Source of the DNA: Flexilinea flocculi
GTDB lineage: Bacteria > Chloroflexota > Anaerolineae > Anaerolineales > Anaerolineaceae
Direction: 5' to 3'
Assembly (NCBI RefSeq): GCF_001192795.1
Contig: NZ_DF968181.1
Span: 213,603-277,602 of the forward strand
DNA: 64,000 nucleotides
Shown here: positions 53,286 through 62,727 of the stretch, one piece after another
Layout of the letters: every line of letters begins with the position of its first letter
Position numbering within the stretch: position 1 is the stretch's first letter
The notes under the pieces: model-generated
Databases searched by the model: none
Told to the model about the DNA's origin: nothing
What the model saw: only the letters and a program-made list of their open reading frames with translations
Translations under genes and position numbers: made by a program

Positions 53286-53935
53286 GAAATGCTCCTTCTG
53301 TATTTTATAAATCCCGATGGTTTTTCATTAGGTTTATGTGAATAGGAAAATTCTGTCAGAAAATTGGCTGTATTTAATGATTATAGTGCGGAACAGATTG
53401 GATTTCATATCAGTAATTCTTTCCATATTTGGAATTGCTGACGCTGTATCTTTCAACCATACCAAATTTCGATTAGCAATGCAAATCAGAATAACAAGTT
53501 ATTCCCGATCAATTTGAATAGTACCTGAGTTTCTCACTTTTTGGAAAAAGTCCAATTTTACGCTCAAATTTGGTGATTACAGAACATTAATTCGAGATAC
53601 TCAAGGGTATACACATGGTAAATTGTCATTGCGAGGAAGGCGCCAGCCTGACGAAGCAATCTCTTTTCGTGTGGCTATCTTTCCACAACTGGAGTAGATA
53701 GATTCCAGGACACTATTTGAGAAAAACAGGAGAATAACAAGTTTTTCCCGATTGATTTGAATAGGAAGTCGGCATTTCGAATGAATCAAATCCCGGTCTG
53801 ATTACAGAGTAAAAAAAAAAGAGCCTGTAAAACAGACTCTTTTTTTGATTTTTATCGTATTACACCTGGCAAATACGGTGCCTTCGAAAGCGTTCCGTTC
53901 TCTGCCGACTGCGTTTCAGAGAAATCAGCGGAATT
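53286..53935. repeat. Intergenic region with short element forms and a dispersed repeat
   Basis: CAGTAATTCTTTCCATATTTGGAATTGCTG (about 53411-53440) is a short element end pair. Two right-half fragments start AATAACAAGTT (about 53491-53521 and 53734-53775). GTCATTGCGAGGA...GACGAAGCAATCTC (53625-53664) is a different, common-type dispersed repeat, also seen near 21355. No gene is seen. Confidence 0.55.
53811..53847. terminator. Bidirectional Rho-independent terminator
   Basis: AAAGAGCCTG (53818-53827) pairs with CAGACTCTTT (53833-53842), with A- and T-runs on both sides. It serves the RRM gene on the minus strand. Confidence 0.85.
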
Positions 53936-54226
53936 TTAGTATCGATTTGGCCGACGGTTGAATGTGCGCGGTTTTTCTTCCTTGGGTTGGGCTATGTTAA
54001 CTTTCAGAGTCCGAGTGTTGAGTTCCTTCCCGTTGAACATTTGGATCGCTTTTTCAGCTTCTTCCTGGCTGTTCATTGTAACAAATGCAAAACCCTTTGA
54101 TCTTCCTGTTTGATGATCCACAATTACATCGACTGATTTAATTGTGCCAGCCTGGCTGAATAAGGTGCGAAGATCTTGTTCAGTCGTAGAAAATGACAAA
54201 TTACCCACATAAAGCTTTGGTTCCAT
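53936..54226 (-). CDS. RRM-type RNA-binding protein
   Basis: One RNA-recognition motif in 96 residues. RNP2 is KLYVGNL and RNP1 is KGFAFVTM, with the aromatic residues that stack on RNA. A basic tail (KEEKPRTFNRRPNRY) follows. Such single-RRM proteins bind single-stranded RNA and are often cold-induced. The ATG at 54226 begins the domain; the frame extends to a GTG at 54241. No strong Shine-Dalgarno is seen for either. Confidence 0.9.
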   Translation of the reverse strand: MEPKLYVGNLSFSTTEQDLRTLFSQAGTIKSVDVIVDHQTGRSKGFAFVTMNSQEEAEKAIQMFNGKELNTRTLKVNIAQPKEEKPRTFNRRPNRY

Positions 54227-54331
54227 AAAATTACTCAACACTTTCTTTATTTTTATTCAAATATGAATTCATCATAACACAAAAATATCAAAAAATCGAA
54301 ATGCAAAAAAATCTATGCGGCAGGATTATGT

Positions 54332-54451
54332 CAGCCGATTTGAAATATGGGAAGAATTCCTTGATATTGTGTTGTTCTTGCCCAGCGAGCAAAACAACAC
54401 AATATCAAGTTTTCTCGAGTGATTCTTTAAGTCGATTTGTTTTTTGAATTG
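54332..54451. repeat. Palindromic element copy 17
   Basis: Ends CAGCCGATTTGAAATATGG and TTTTTTGAATTGATT. The hairpin CTTGATATTGTGTTGTTCTTGC pairs with GCAAAACAACACAATATCAAG with one bulge. Confidence 0.85.
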
Positions 54452-54523
54452 ATTTTTTTTAATCCGGCAATGAGGAATATAACGATCTGTGTGATGCAAT
54501 GGGCCTATCGATTCTGTACAAAA

Positions 54524-54559
54524 TTGATACTGCCCCTGAAAAAGAAGGGGCAGTATCAA
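54524..54559 (-). terminator. Terminator of the glycosidase operon
   Basis: TTGATACTGCCCCT (54524-54537) pairs perfectly with AGGGGCAGTATCAA (54546-54559). On the minus strand TTTTG follows the stem. It lies about 110 bases past the GH3 stop. Confidence 0.8.
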
Positions 54560-54668
54560 ATAAAAAAAAGGAGAAAAAATTGGAATTAATACTAAAGAAG
54601 ATTAATTACGAAATATTGCATATTTTACTATATTTTTGTCGAAATTTATTTACAAACTGTAAATTGTT

Positions 54669-57020
54669 TTATGATTCAACTTTTGTCGGGCATATGAAAA
54701 TTCGTTCGTGAATCATCATTTTTCTGTCCCCTGTGATTTCAAACGCTCCCTGCATGCGGATATCTTCAGATGAGCTTCCGATCATCACGAGAATTCTACC
54801 TGGTTCTATAACAAGGTCGAAATTTTCATCATAAAATGCCAGCATATTGACAGGAAGCAGAAAATGAATGGTCCTGGATTCGCCGGCAGCTAAACTGATC
54901 CGCTGAAAACCCTTCAGCTCTTTAACCGGACGCGGAATGCTTCCATATTCATCACAAATATATAATTGAACGACTTCATCACCTGCAATGGAACCAATGT
55001 TTTCAACCGTACAGGAAATGATGACCGTTTCATCCATCCCCGCTTGCGGCTTATCGATGGAGAAGTCAGAATATCGAAAATGCGAATAACTCAAGCCGTG
55101 GCCAAATGGAAATAAAGGTTTGACGCTTTCTGAGACATAATCGATATGCCAGTTCGATTTCATACCGGCTGGTTTATTATTATAGAAAATGGGAACCTGC
55201 CCGACGGAACGCGGGAATGTAATGGGGAGTTTCCCGCCCGGATTCTGATCTCCAAAAAGGATATCAGCAATGGCTGTGCCACCTTCTTCTCCTGGTATCC
55301 AAGCTTCCAGGATAGCATCAGCCCTCTTGACGATGTCTGGAATCGCCAAAGGGCGTCCATTGATCAAAACAACGACTGCCGGTTTCCCGACAGTAAAAAT
55401 TGCCTCGGCTAAATCTGTCTGCACACCCGGAAGTTTTAAATCAGCACTGTCACGAGTTTCTCCGCATGTGCAATCCGGAATCATTCCGGAGCGGTCTCCC
55501 AAAATCAGGATGACTGCATCTGCCTTTTGAGCTGCCTGAATTGCTGACGGAAATCCGGATCGATCCTGTGAATTTACATCACATCCTTTGGCGTAAAGGA
55601 TTTTCGAATTCGGCAATTTTTCCTTAATGGCATTGAGCGGAGTAATGACGATTGGCTGATCCTTTATTAAGGAATCACGATCGAGATTGATAAAAGATGA
55701 ATCGGGAATTTTTGAGTAAATCCAGTTATCAATCATACCGACATAGGAATAGGCGCCGCATAGATTCCTTTCATCATCTGCATTCGGTCCGATCACTGCA
55801 ATCGTTTTTATGTTTTTCGAAAGCGGGAGAATTCCGTTGTTGGTTAACAGAACCATCCCTTTTGCTGCAATGTTCTTCGCTAAATCCCGCTGCTGTTGTG
55901 TCTCGAAGACTTCCAGAACCTTTCCTTCATCGACAAAAGGATTTTCAAACAGTCCAAGTTTGAATTTCATCGTCAGGTGATTGGCAACAGCCTGATCAAT
56001 GCGCTCCATATGGACAATTCCGGCTTCGATCTGATGAATTAAATCTTCCGCATAACATTTCGTGGTTGGCAGTTCAACATCGATTCCAGCATTCATCGCT
56101 GCTGCGGCTGCTTCAGCCCAGCTGGATGCCATTCGATGATAGGTGTGCAGCATAATAATTGCTTCGTAATCGGAGACAACAAGTCCTTGAAAACCAAGTT
56201 GATTGCGGAGCAGATCCGTAAGCAGATTCTTTGACGCGGCAGCGACTTCACCATCCAGCTCCGGATAAGCATTCATGATGGATGCAAGTCCGGCATCGCG
56301 GATCGCTGCCTGAAATGGCATCAGGTAGGTCTCCCAGAGTGTCCTTTTCCCCACTTGAACCGGAGCGCAGTTTAATCCGCCCTGGGAAAGACTGTGCCCG
56401 ACAAAATGCTTACCGGTCGCGATGATTCCATGATGGAAATCCGCTCCCTGTAACCCACGGGTATACTGCATACCGAATTGACTGATCAGGAGAGGATCCT
56501 CACCGAATGTCTCTTCGATGCGTCCCCAGCGCGGATCACGTGCTACATCTAATTCAGGGGCTAGTCCCTGATGGACTCCAATGGCTCGAAGTTGTTTCTG
56601 AATCTCTGCAGCCATTAGCCGGGCAAGTTCGGGCTGAAATGTGCTTGCCAGACCGATCGATTGCGGGAAAATCGTTGCGCCCAGGGCAATGCTCCCCGAA
56701 TTGCATTCTTCATGAAATATGGCTGGAATTCCAAGACGTGTTTGCTCCAGTAATACTTTCTGAAGCAAATTGGCTGTCTGCGCTGCCTGGACGGGTGGCA
56801 AGATGGAAGTGCAGGTTAATCGAGTGATTTGTCCGATTCCGTTGCTGAATCTTTTTTGCACTTTCTGCATGTCCAGTTTGCCATTGGATTGCAGTTCATA
56901 AAACCAGCAGGAGCCTAATTGGGCTATCTTCTCGTCTAAAGTCATTTGTTCCATCAGGGCTGACACTTTTGTTTCGATTGGAACGTAATTTTTATAGAAT
57001 TGTTTCGGTGTGATTCCCAT
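54669..57020 (-). CDS. Glycoside hydrolase family 3 (beta-xylosidase/beta-glucosidase-like)
   Basis: 783 residues. The GH3 N-terminal barrel includes TRLGIPAIFHEECNSG, GLAPELDVARDPRWGRIEETFGEDP, ATGKHFVGHS and the nucleophile Asp near 284 in VVSDYEAI. The C-terminal GH3 domain carries the acid/base candidate Glu near 521 (CGETRDSADL). A fibronectin-III-like domain closes it (GDEVVQLYICDEYGS...ELKGFQRISLAAGES). It has no signal peptide, so it cleaves imported oligosaccharides in the cytosol. It lies 14 bases after GH43 and ends the operon. Xylo-oligosaccharides are the likeliest substrate from that pairing. Confidence 0.93.
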   Translation of the reverse strand: MGITPKQFYKNYVPIETKVSALMEQMTLDEKIAQLGSCWFYELQSNGKLDMQKVQKRFSNGIGQITRLTCTSILPPVQAAQTANLLQKVLLEQTRLGIPAIFHEECNSGSIALGATIFPQSIGLASTFQPELARLMAAEIQKQLRAIGVHQGLAPELDVARDPRWGRIEETFGEDPLLISQFGMQYTRGLQGADFHHGIIATGKHFVGHSLSQGGLNCAPVQVGKRTLWETYLMPFQAAIRDAGLASIMNAYPELDGEVAAASKNLLTDLLRNQLGFQGLVVSDYEAIIMLHTYHRMASSWAEAAAAAMNAGIDVELPTTKCYAEDLIHQIEAGIVHMERIDQAVANHLTMKFKLGLFENPFVDEGKVLEVFETQQQRDLAKNIAAKGMVLLTNNGILPLSKNIKTIAVIGPNADDERNLCGAYSYVGMIDNWIYSKIPDSSFINLDRDSLIKDQPIVITPLNAIKEKLPNSKILYAKGCDVNSQDRSGFPSAIQAAQKADAVILILGDRSGMIPDCTCGETRDSADLKLPGVQTDLAEAIFTVGKPAVVVLINGRPLAIPDIVKRADAILEAWIPGEEGGTAIADILFGDQNPGGKLPITFPRSVGQVPIFYNNKPAGMKSNWHIDYVSESVKPLFPFGHGLSYSHFRYSDFSIDKPQAGMDETVIISCTVENIGSIAGDEVVQLYICDEYGSIPRPVKELKGFQRISLAAGESRTIHFLLPVNMLAFYDENFDLVIEPGRILVMIGSSSEDIRMQGAFEITGDRKMMIHERIFICPTKVES

Positions 57021-57034
57021 GTTATTTCTGATTC

Positions 57035-58600
57035 CTATTGTGCCAGTTCTGAATACTCAAACCAGTCAAAGTCTGCGTAGTTTGAGCTGAAGCAACCATT
57101 GCTGCTGCCATAAAGGCCGATGTAAGCCCCAACGAAGCCTCCGGCAACCGGAGTGCTCAGGATTCGTCCATCCGCGTTTTCAACAAACGGAATCCATTGA
57201 TCGGGATTCACTGCATAATAGAAACTGTACTGCTGTTCATGCGCTTCCACCTTCAGGAAAATCTGTCCTTCAGAGACAGTTTTCTCCGCCAGGATGCTTT
57301 CCTGCGCATGCGCTCTGGAGATCAACTGTAACGCTATTTGGTCATCATGTTTTGATAATACAAAGAGATAATAGAAATCCGGATTTTGGATGAGCGCCAT
57401 TCCGCAAGTTTCATTCTGTGATTCCGGAATGAACTCCATCATCGTTTTTGCTGAAAAATGAATATGCTGCTGTCTTCTGCCAACAAAACTTGGATTTTCA
57501 TTTTTGGATAAGCGCTGCGGACGCAGCTTGATTCTCAGAAATCCCGGCCGGTCTGTCAATGAATACCACGTTTCCCGAGGAGTACGAATCAAGTTCCATT
57601 GAAAGGAAAGCTGCGGACTGTCAAAATGATCAGTTTTCGGCAATATCGGCCAGATCGTTTCTGGCAGATCAGGCGCCGGAAATGACATTTCCACACGACC
57701 GATTCCAGGACATACAACCGGCCAGCCATCTTCCCAGCAAACCGGCGCCAGGAATGTCTCACGCCCTAAATTGTAAAAATATCCTCCATAGGGGCGCATC
57801 GCCAGCAAAGCCATCCACCATTCACCGTTTTGCGTCTCCACCAGATCCGCATGACCTGTTCCGACAATCGGATAATCGAGTCCCAAATGGCGATGTGTCA
57901 AAATCGGATTGCCAGGATTGCCCACATATGGACCGGTGATGGAATTACTGCGCGCAATCATAACCGAATGATGATGGGCAGTTCCTCCTTCTGCTGACAT
58001 TAAATAGTAAAAACCGTCTTTTTTATAAATATGGGCGGATTCTGCCCATATGCCGCCTTTTAATGCGCCATCCCAAAGGAAATAGGCATCCCCGATTAAT
58101 TGAAGCGTTTCCAAGTCGAGTTCCTGCAGGTAAATTTCAGAGTGCCCTTCGTAGAAGCCCTCAAAAACCGGCCGGTTTTCTGTGAACCAGACCCGTCCGT
58201 CATCATCAAAAAACAGCGAGGGATCAAATCCTTTGGACCCTGTCAGCCAATGCGGTTCAGACCAGGGACCGGCTGGATTTTCAGTGGTCACAATAAATGT
58301 GCTGTACGGTTGATTTCCGTCTACCAGCGTGTTGATCACATAAAATATACCCTGATGATACCGGATGGTTGGTGCGAACAATCCACCGGAGGGGCGAATT
58401 CCATCCAGATCCAGTTGAGATGGGCGATCAAGGACATGTCCAATTTGATGCCAGTGTCTCAGATCACGACTGTGAAAAATTGGCAGTCCGGGGAAATACT
58501 CAAATGTGGAAGAAATCAGATAATAGTCTTCGCCTGCTCTGCAAATGGATGGATCCGGATAGAAACCGGGTAAGACTGGATTTTGAAGGATTCGATTCAT
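57035..58600 (-). CDS. Glycoside hydrolase family 43 (beta-xylosidase/arabinofuranosidase-like)
   Basis: 521 residues: a five-bladed propeller with the three catalytic acids visible. The base Asp is in PGFYPDPSIC, the pKa-modulating Asp in SKGFDPSLFF and the acid Glu in IWAESAHIY. The C-terminal part (about 320-515) is a concanavalin-like beta sandwich typical of the long GH43 enzymes. It has no signal peptide. It probably removes xylose or arabinose from imported oligosaccharides together with GH3. Its Shine-Dalgarno (AAAGGT) is part of the remnant permease sequence at 58603-58668. Confidence 0.93.
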   Translation of the reverse strand: MNRILQNPVLPGFYPDPSICRAGEDYYLISSTFEYFPGLPIFHSRDLRHWHQIGHVLDRPSQLDLDGIRPSGGLFAPTIRYHQGIFYVINTLVDGNQPYSTFIVTTENPAGPWSEPHWLTGSKGFDPSLFFDDDGRVWFTENRPVFEGFYEGHSEIYLQELDLETLQLIGDAYFLWDGALKGGIWAESAHIYKKDGFYYLMSAEGGTAHHHSVMIARSNSITGPYVGNPGNPILTHRHLGLDYPIVGTGHADLVETQNGEWWMALLAMRPYGGYFYNLGRETFLAPVCWEDGWPVVCPGIGRVEMSFPAPDLPETIWPILPKTDHFDSPQLSFQWNLIRTPRETWYSLTDRPGFLRIKLRPQRLSKNENPSFVGRRQQHIHFSAKTMMEFIPESQNETCGMALIQNPDFYYLFVLSKHDDQIALQLISRAHAQESILAEKTVSEGQIFLKVEAHEQQYSFYYAVNPDQWIPFVENADGRILSTPVAGGFVGAYIGLYGSSNGCFSSNYADFDWFEYSELAQ

Positions 58601-58602
58601 AT

Positions 58603-58668
58603 TTAACCTTTTACAGCACCTGCGGTCAGACCGGAGATAAGCTGCTTTTCTGCAAAGAGATAGATCAT
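58603..58668 (-). pseudogene. 3' remnant of a MalG-type sugar permease gene
   Basis: On the minus strand the 21 codons before a TAA read MIYLFAEKQLISGLTAGAVKG. This is the typical C-terminus of MalG-family permeases (Y-L-F-A-x-K-Q-x-I-x-G-L-T-A-G-A-V-K-G). The sequence upstream of the ATG (58669-58740) is unrelated and AT-rich. It differs from the end of the intact permease in this operon (FIAGMTAGAIKE). It is therefore left from another transporter gene. Confidence 0.8.
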
Positions 58669-58740
58669 TCTGTAACAGTTGATCTAATCACACACAATAG
58701 TTACAATAATAACGATCTGATTTTTATAGACGCATTCAAT

Positions 58741-60948
58741 TTATTCGAATTCTAAAATTGCAGCTGTGTTTGATCTCATTTTTATTAAGACATAATCGCC
58801 GTCTGCGAATAATTGAATTTTTTCAGTACAAGTTTCTATGATAGCTTTTTGCGTGCCTCCCAAATTGGGGACAGTAAAAATGATCTCCTTATCTGAAATA
58901 TTGGATAGAGAGAACGCGATTTTTCCATCAGTTGCCATCCATGCACAATTTAGAATCGAAGGAACCTTAATCGGTTTCTTTTTCCACCCAGAAAAATCCA
59001 TACCTACAAATACAACCTCAGTGTCTGGAACATCCAAATTATAAGTGCGAATCATTTTTCCAAAAACTAGGTATTTGGTATATTTTTGAAATAATGTGCA
59101 GGTTTGCTTGGCCATATTCATGATTTCTGGAGAACATGCCTGAGGTTCTTTATTTGTCGGATCCTTATATGCAGTCTGCGGCGATCCAGCACACTGACTT
59201 CCAAATACAAAGTTGTTTGCCTGTGTATATATTCCACAGGTGTCATCCGGAAGAAGGGATGACCAATCACCACCATAGCAAGAAAGATATTCATGGTATA
59301 GGAAAGTAAAAAGTGGAACGCCCCAAATACCTCGTGGCTGATCGGATACTCTTCCATGACAGATATCCAGATCTTGAATAAATAATTCTGAAGGGAATTC
59401 TTGTGAAAGTGCGAAATCTCTGTTTTTCTCCTTACAAGTTTTTCTTGTCGTTTGATAAAGATTACGTAGACAGTCCACCTGCCACTTTCCGCGCCCTAAA
59501 GGATGTCCGTGTTCAGCAGAATAGCATTCCGGAACCGCCCCACCGAAAATCTGATCAGCCTGAACAACAACAGAATCGTATTCTTCAACAAGTCTATTCG
59601 CTGCTTCCACGATTTGAGTATAGGCCTGATGTGTTGATACACAAGCATAACCATGGAGACCATCCCATGAAGATATATTTGAATCCATCATAACGTTCCC
59701 ATCGCTGTCTATGGTTGCTTGAGATCGATAATTTTTATCGAAATTCTGTCTATTGTTATAATCTATTGAAAGCTCCGGTTGCGTAGCATCTTTTCCAATT
59801 CGTTTCCTTATTGGTAATTTAAGTCCAGATAATCCAAAATGAAAGGGGATTATGCCCTCTATTTTTAAGGAAATACACATTTCGCGATTTTCCTGATCAC
59901 CATAAAGGGGAAAATAATCCAGACCTACCCATTCACCATTTTTTTCCCATCCCACCATCATAGCTACTATCGGCATATTTAGATAAGATTGCCATTCTTT
60001 ACAAAATTCGGGAACCTTACGAAGATAATTCTCACCTTCTTTCTGATACCGCAACCGGAAATTCAAAAAAAAGGCGCCTTTTTTTACCCAATCAGGAACA
60101 TCATCTCGCTGTGCAAGAATTTTAGTGCACCAGTTTTGTTTTATTGCCCATCTCTTATACAATGCAGCCGCATCTTGCCAATTGCCTGAAAAACAGCCGA
60201 CTACTGTTTCGTATGGAACTTCGCAATCAGTGCAAGGTTTTTCCGAAAATAAATGTTCAGGAGAAAAGTCCAAATACAAATTCTGACAGGCATTTTTAAT
60301 TATCGGGCCAAGTCTTTTAGGATGCCCATTCCCGTCATATGTAGCAATATATAGCCCTCCGTTATTATCATAATAGGCTAATAATTGGCAACAGATATTT
60401 TCTGGAAATTCCCTTCCTTCCCCAGGATAGGCAAACCTCTGATTGAATCGTCTATGAGGATAATCCCCTTCCCAATCTGAAACAAGAGGACTAGGCAGAA
60501 GATAGCCATCAGCTTTAGGCAACAGAATCCTATCATTTGTACCATTTCCACTCAGTGGTGCAATAGCACAAATAAGTGGAAAATTGACACTGCGAACTGC
60601 AAACGGAGATTGGTTCTGAATTTTAATTGTCCAATAGCTTAACCCCGTTATTTCTTCTAATCGTATTTTACAGATTACATCGATATCAAGCGAATCAAGT
60701 TGAAAAAATTTAATCTCCAAGTTTCCATTTTTTTCATTGACTTCAGTTTTATTAGCAGAAAACGAGGTAACTGATATACTACCTTTCTGAATTATTCCGT
60801 TATAAATTTCTGATAATTCAATACAAAACAATGGACTATTACTATCAGAGTCTATATAATTCCGACCGGCAACTTTATCGTAAATTTCTTGAAGTCCCAT
60901 CTTTTCTGAAAAAATAACACGAAGCTTAGAATTCTCTATCCTGTACAT
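58741..60948 (-). CDS. Putative glycoside hydrolase, DUF6259-like
   Basis: 735 residues without a signal peptide. A beta-sandwich N-terminal part (about 1-260) resembles carbohydrate-processing enzymes with super-sandwich domains. A barrel-like centre includes MVGWEKNGEWVGLDYFPLYG, VVVQADQIFGGAVPECYS and ALSQEFPSELFIQDLDICHG; the Asp and Glu residues here are candidate catalytic acids. A small C-terminal beta domain closes it. I place it with the DUF6259 family from overall pattern. It lies between the permeases and the GH43/GH3 genes, so it probably cleaves a linkage in the imported oligosaccharide. Confidence 0.65.
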   Translation of the reverse strand: MYRIENSKLRVIFSEKMGLQEIYDKVAGRNYIDSDSNSPLFCIELSEIYNGIIQKGSISVTSFSANKTEVNEKNGNLEIKFFQLDSLDIDVICKIRLEEITGLSYWTIKIQNQSPFAVRSVNFPLICAIAPLSGNGTNDRILLPKADGYLLPSPLVSDWEGDYPHRRFNQRFAYPGEGREFPENICCQLLAYYDNNGGLYIATYDGNGHPKRLGPIIKNACQNLYLDFSPEHLFSEKPCTDCEVPYETVVGCFSGNWQDAAALYKRWAIKQNWCTKILAQRDDVPDWVKKGAFFLNFRLRYQKEGENYLRKVPEFCKEWQSYLNMPIVAMMVGWEKNGEWVGLDYFPLYGDQENREMCISLKIEGIIPFHFGLSGLKLPIRKRIGKDATQPELSIDYNNRQNFDKNYRSQATIDSDGNVMMDSNISSWDGLHGYACVSTHQAYTQIVEAANRLVEEYDSVVVQADQIFGGAVPECYSAEHGHPLGRGKWQVDCLRNLYQTTRKTCKEKNRDFALSQEFPSELFIQDLDICHGRVSDQPRGIWGVPLFTFLYHEYLSCYGGDWSSLLPDDTCGIYTQANNFVFGSQCAGSPQTAYKDPTNKEPQACSPEIMNMAKQTCTLFQKYTKYLVFGKMIRTYNLDVPDTEVVFVGMDFSGWKKKPIKVPSILNCAWMATDGKIAFSLSNISDKEIIFTVPNLGGTQKAIIETCTEKIQLFADGDYVLIKMRSNTAAILEFE

Positions 60949-60959
60949 CTAAGATTATT

Positions 60960-61799
60960 TCACTCCTTGATTGCGCCAGCCGTCATACCAGCAATAAAAT
61001 ATTTTTGCATAATAAAACCAATAATAATAATCGGAAGCATAGCAATAGTAGCAGAGGCGCACCCTCGTCCCCAATCGATAGCAACAGCCCCAACACTACG
61101 AGCAATACCTACTGGAAGTGTATATGTGTCCATAGAAGTCAACTGCAATGAAAATAGGAGCTCATTCCAAGAATATTGCATTGATAAAATAAAAGCCGAT
61201 CCGATAGCAGGAAGTAATAATGGCACAAATATACTGACAAGAATTCTGATGGTAGATGCTCCTTCCAATTGAGCCGATTCATATAAACCGGCAGGAAGCT
61301 GCTTAATAAATCCTAAAATTAACCATATGACAAAAGGAAGATTGACAGATGAATGCGCAAGTATTGGACCCACATAAGTTCCATTCAATTTTACTGAGTA
61401 AAGCAGCATATTTAGAGGAATGAGAATTGTAATTGAAGGAACTAGTTTTCCCAACAATATAAAATCGGAAACTTTACGTCCCCACTTTGAATATCTTGCT
61501 AGCCAAAGTCCATAAGCACCAAATATGCCAACAATAATTGAAATCGCAGTTGTTATCGTTGCCACTATTAATGAATTCTTGAAATAAATATCAAAATTAC
61601 CCGAAGAAAGAACTGTTTTGAAATGCTTGAGCGTTGGATTGAAAATAATATTAGGTGGCAACGTCTTAATATCTAAAGAAGGTTTGAATGAGTTGCTGAC
61701 AATCAAAAGAATTGGAACAACATCGATAATTACTATGACCAAGATGAACACAACCGTTGAAATCTTGGTGAAATTCGATTCCTTTTTTTTGAAAATCAC
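60960..61799 (-). CDS. Sugar ABC transporter permease (MalG-like)
   Basis: 279 residues with six membrane segments. The coupling-loop EAA motif is YESAQLEGASTIRILVSIFVPLLLPA and the C-terminus is KYFIAGMTAGAIKE, which inserts at the ATPase interface. It forms a heterodimer with the permease encoded next, three bases away. No ATPase gene is in the operon, so a shared MsmK-type ATPase encoded elsewhere is expected. Confidence 0.92.
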   Translation of the reverse strand: MIFKKKESNFTKISTVVFILVIVIIDVVPILLIVSNSFKPSLDIKTLPPNIIFNPTLKHFKTVLSSGNFDIYFKNSLIVATITTAISIIVGIFGAYGLWLARYSKWGRKVSDFILLGKLVPSITILIPLNMLLYSVKLNGTYVGPILAHSSVNLPFVIWLILGFIKQLPAGLYESAQLEGASTIRILVSIFVPLLLPAIGSAFILSMQYSWNELLFSLQLTSMDTYTLPVGIARSVGAVAIDWGRGCASATIAMLPIIIIGFIMQKYFIAGMTAGAIKE

Positions 61800-61802
61800 T
61801 TT

Positions 61803-62720
61803 CTATTCCTCCTGACTTGAGTTCGCATGAATAAAAGGCAGTCCGAAAATTATAAAAGCAGTAATCATAAGGAATACGGAGACTGCCATTGCATACCCCA
61901 TGTGATAAACCTCAAAAGCTTCTCTGAATGAATAGATACTTAGAGATAAAGTCGAATTTGCAGGTCCCCCTTGAGTCAGGGCGTAAATTAAATCAAAAAC
62001 CTTAATTGTATCCACACCGCTGATAATAAGAACTACGTAATACACATTTTTCAATGCCGGCAGCATGATAAGGAAAAATAATTCAATACCGCTTGCGCCA
62101 TCAAGATTAGCGGCTTCAAGTCGTTCCTCCGGTATTGAAAGCAGTCCGGAGGTAACGACTAGAACAACAAAGGGTGTTATCTGCCACCAATGTGTAAATG
62201 CAACACAAAGCAAGGCAGTTGTAGGTTTCCCCAATCCCGGGAATTCCGAAGAGTCTATTCCAAAAAATCCGAGTATCCAGTAAACTAAACCGAATGAAGG
62301 ATCAAACATATATTTCCAGATAAACCCGGTAATAATTGGGGAAACTAGAAGCGGCATTGTGCATAGTCCTCGTACAAAATCGGCGATACCTTTTTTGCAT
62401 TTCAACAGCGTTAACGAGATCAATGTACCAAATGTTAGTTCACCCAAGTTTGCAAGAAGAGCAAACAAAACTGTATTCAGGAAGGCTCTGTGCAGAACCT
62501 TGTCATACAACAAAGCTTTGTAGTTTTCCAGACCAACGAAGCTGTCTGATGTGATTTTCATGCCTATATGGTAGTCAAATAGACTGATAAAAATACCATA
62601 AATAAGTGGAAAAATCATTACCAATAGTACAACTACGATTGTTGGCATCAGAAATACAACAGGCAAGATACCACAATCATTCCTGTTAGTTTTAGATTTA
62701 GAGCACAATACCTTATTCAT
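61803..62720 (-). CDS. Sugar ABC transporter permease (MalF/UgpA-like)
   Basis: 305 residues with six membrane segments and the EAA motif ERLEAANLDGASGIELFFLIMLPALK. The N-terminal tail is short, as in UgpA rather than long MalF. It is closely packed with its neighbours (7-base and 3-base gaps), so it belongs to one operon. Confidence 0.92.
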   Translation of the reverse strand: MNKVLCSKSKTNRNDCGILPVVFLMPTIVVVLLVMIFPLIYGIFISLFDYHIGMKITSDSFVGLENYKALLYDKVLHRAFLNTVLFALLANLGELTFGTLISLTLLKCKKGIADFVRGLCTMPLLVSPIITGFIWKYMFDPSFGLVYWILGFFGIDSSEFPGLGKPTTALLCVAFTHWWQITPFVVLVVTSGLLSIPEERLEAANLDGASGIELFFLIMLPALKNVYYVVLIISGVDTIKVFDLIYALTQGGPANSTLSLSIYSFREAFEVYHMGYAMAVSVFLMITAFIIFGLPFIHANSSQEE

Positions 62721-62727
62721 AATTTAT

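Noticed and set aside
54669..58600. Assigning the GH3/GH43 operon firmly to arabinoxylan
   Set aside because: Both families cover several activities; the sequence shows catalytic residues but not specificity, so only xylan-type oligosaccharides is offered.
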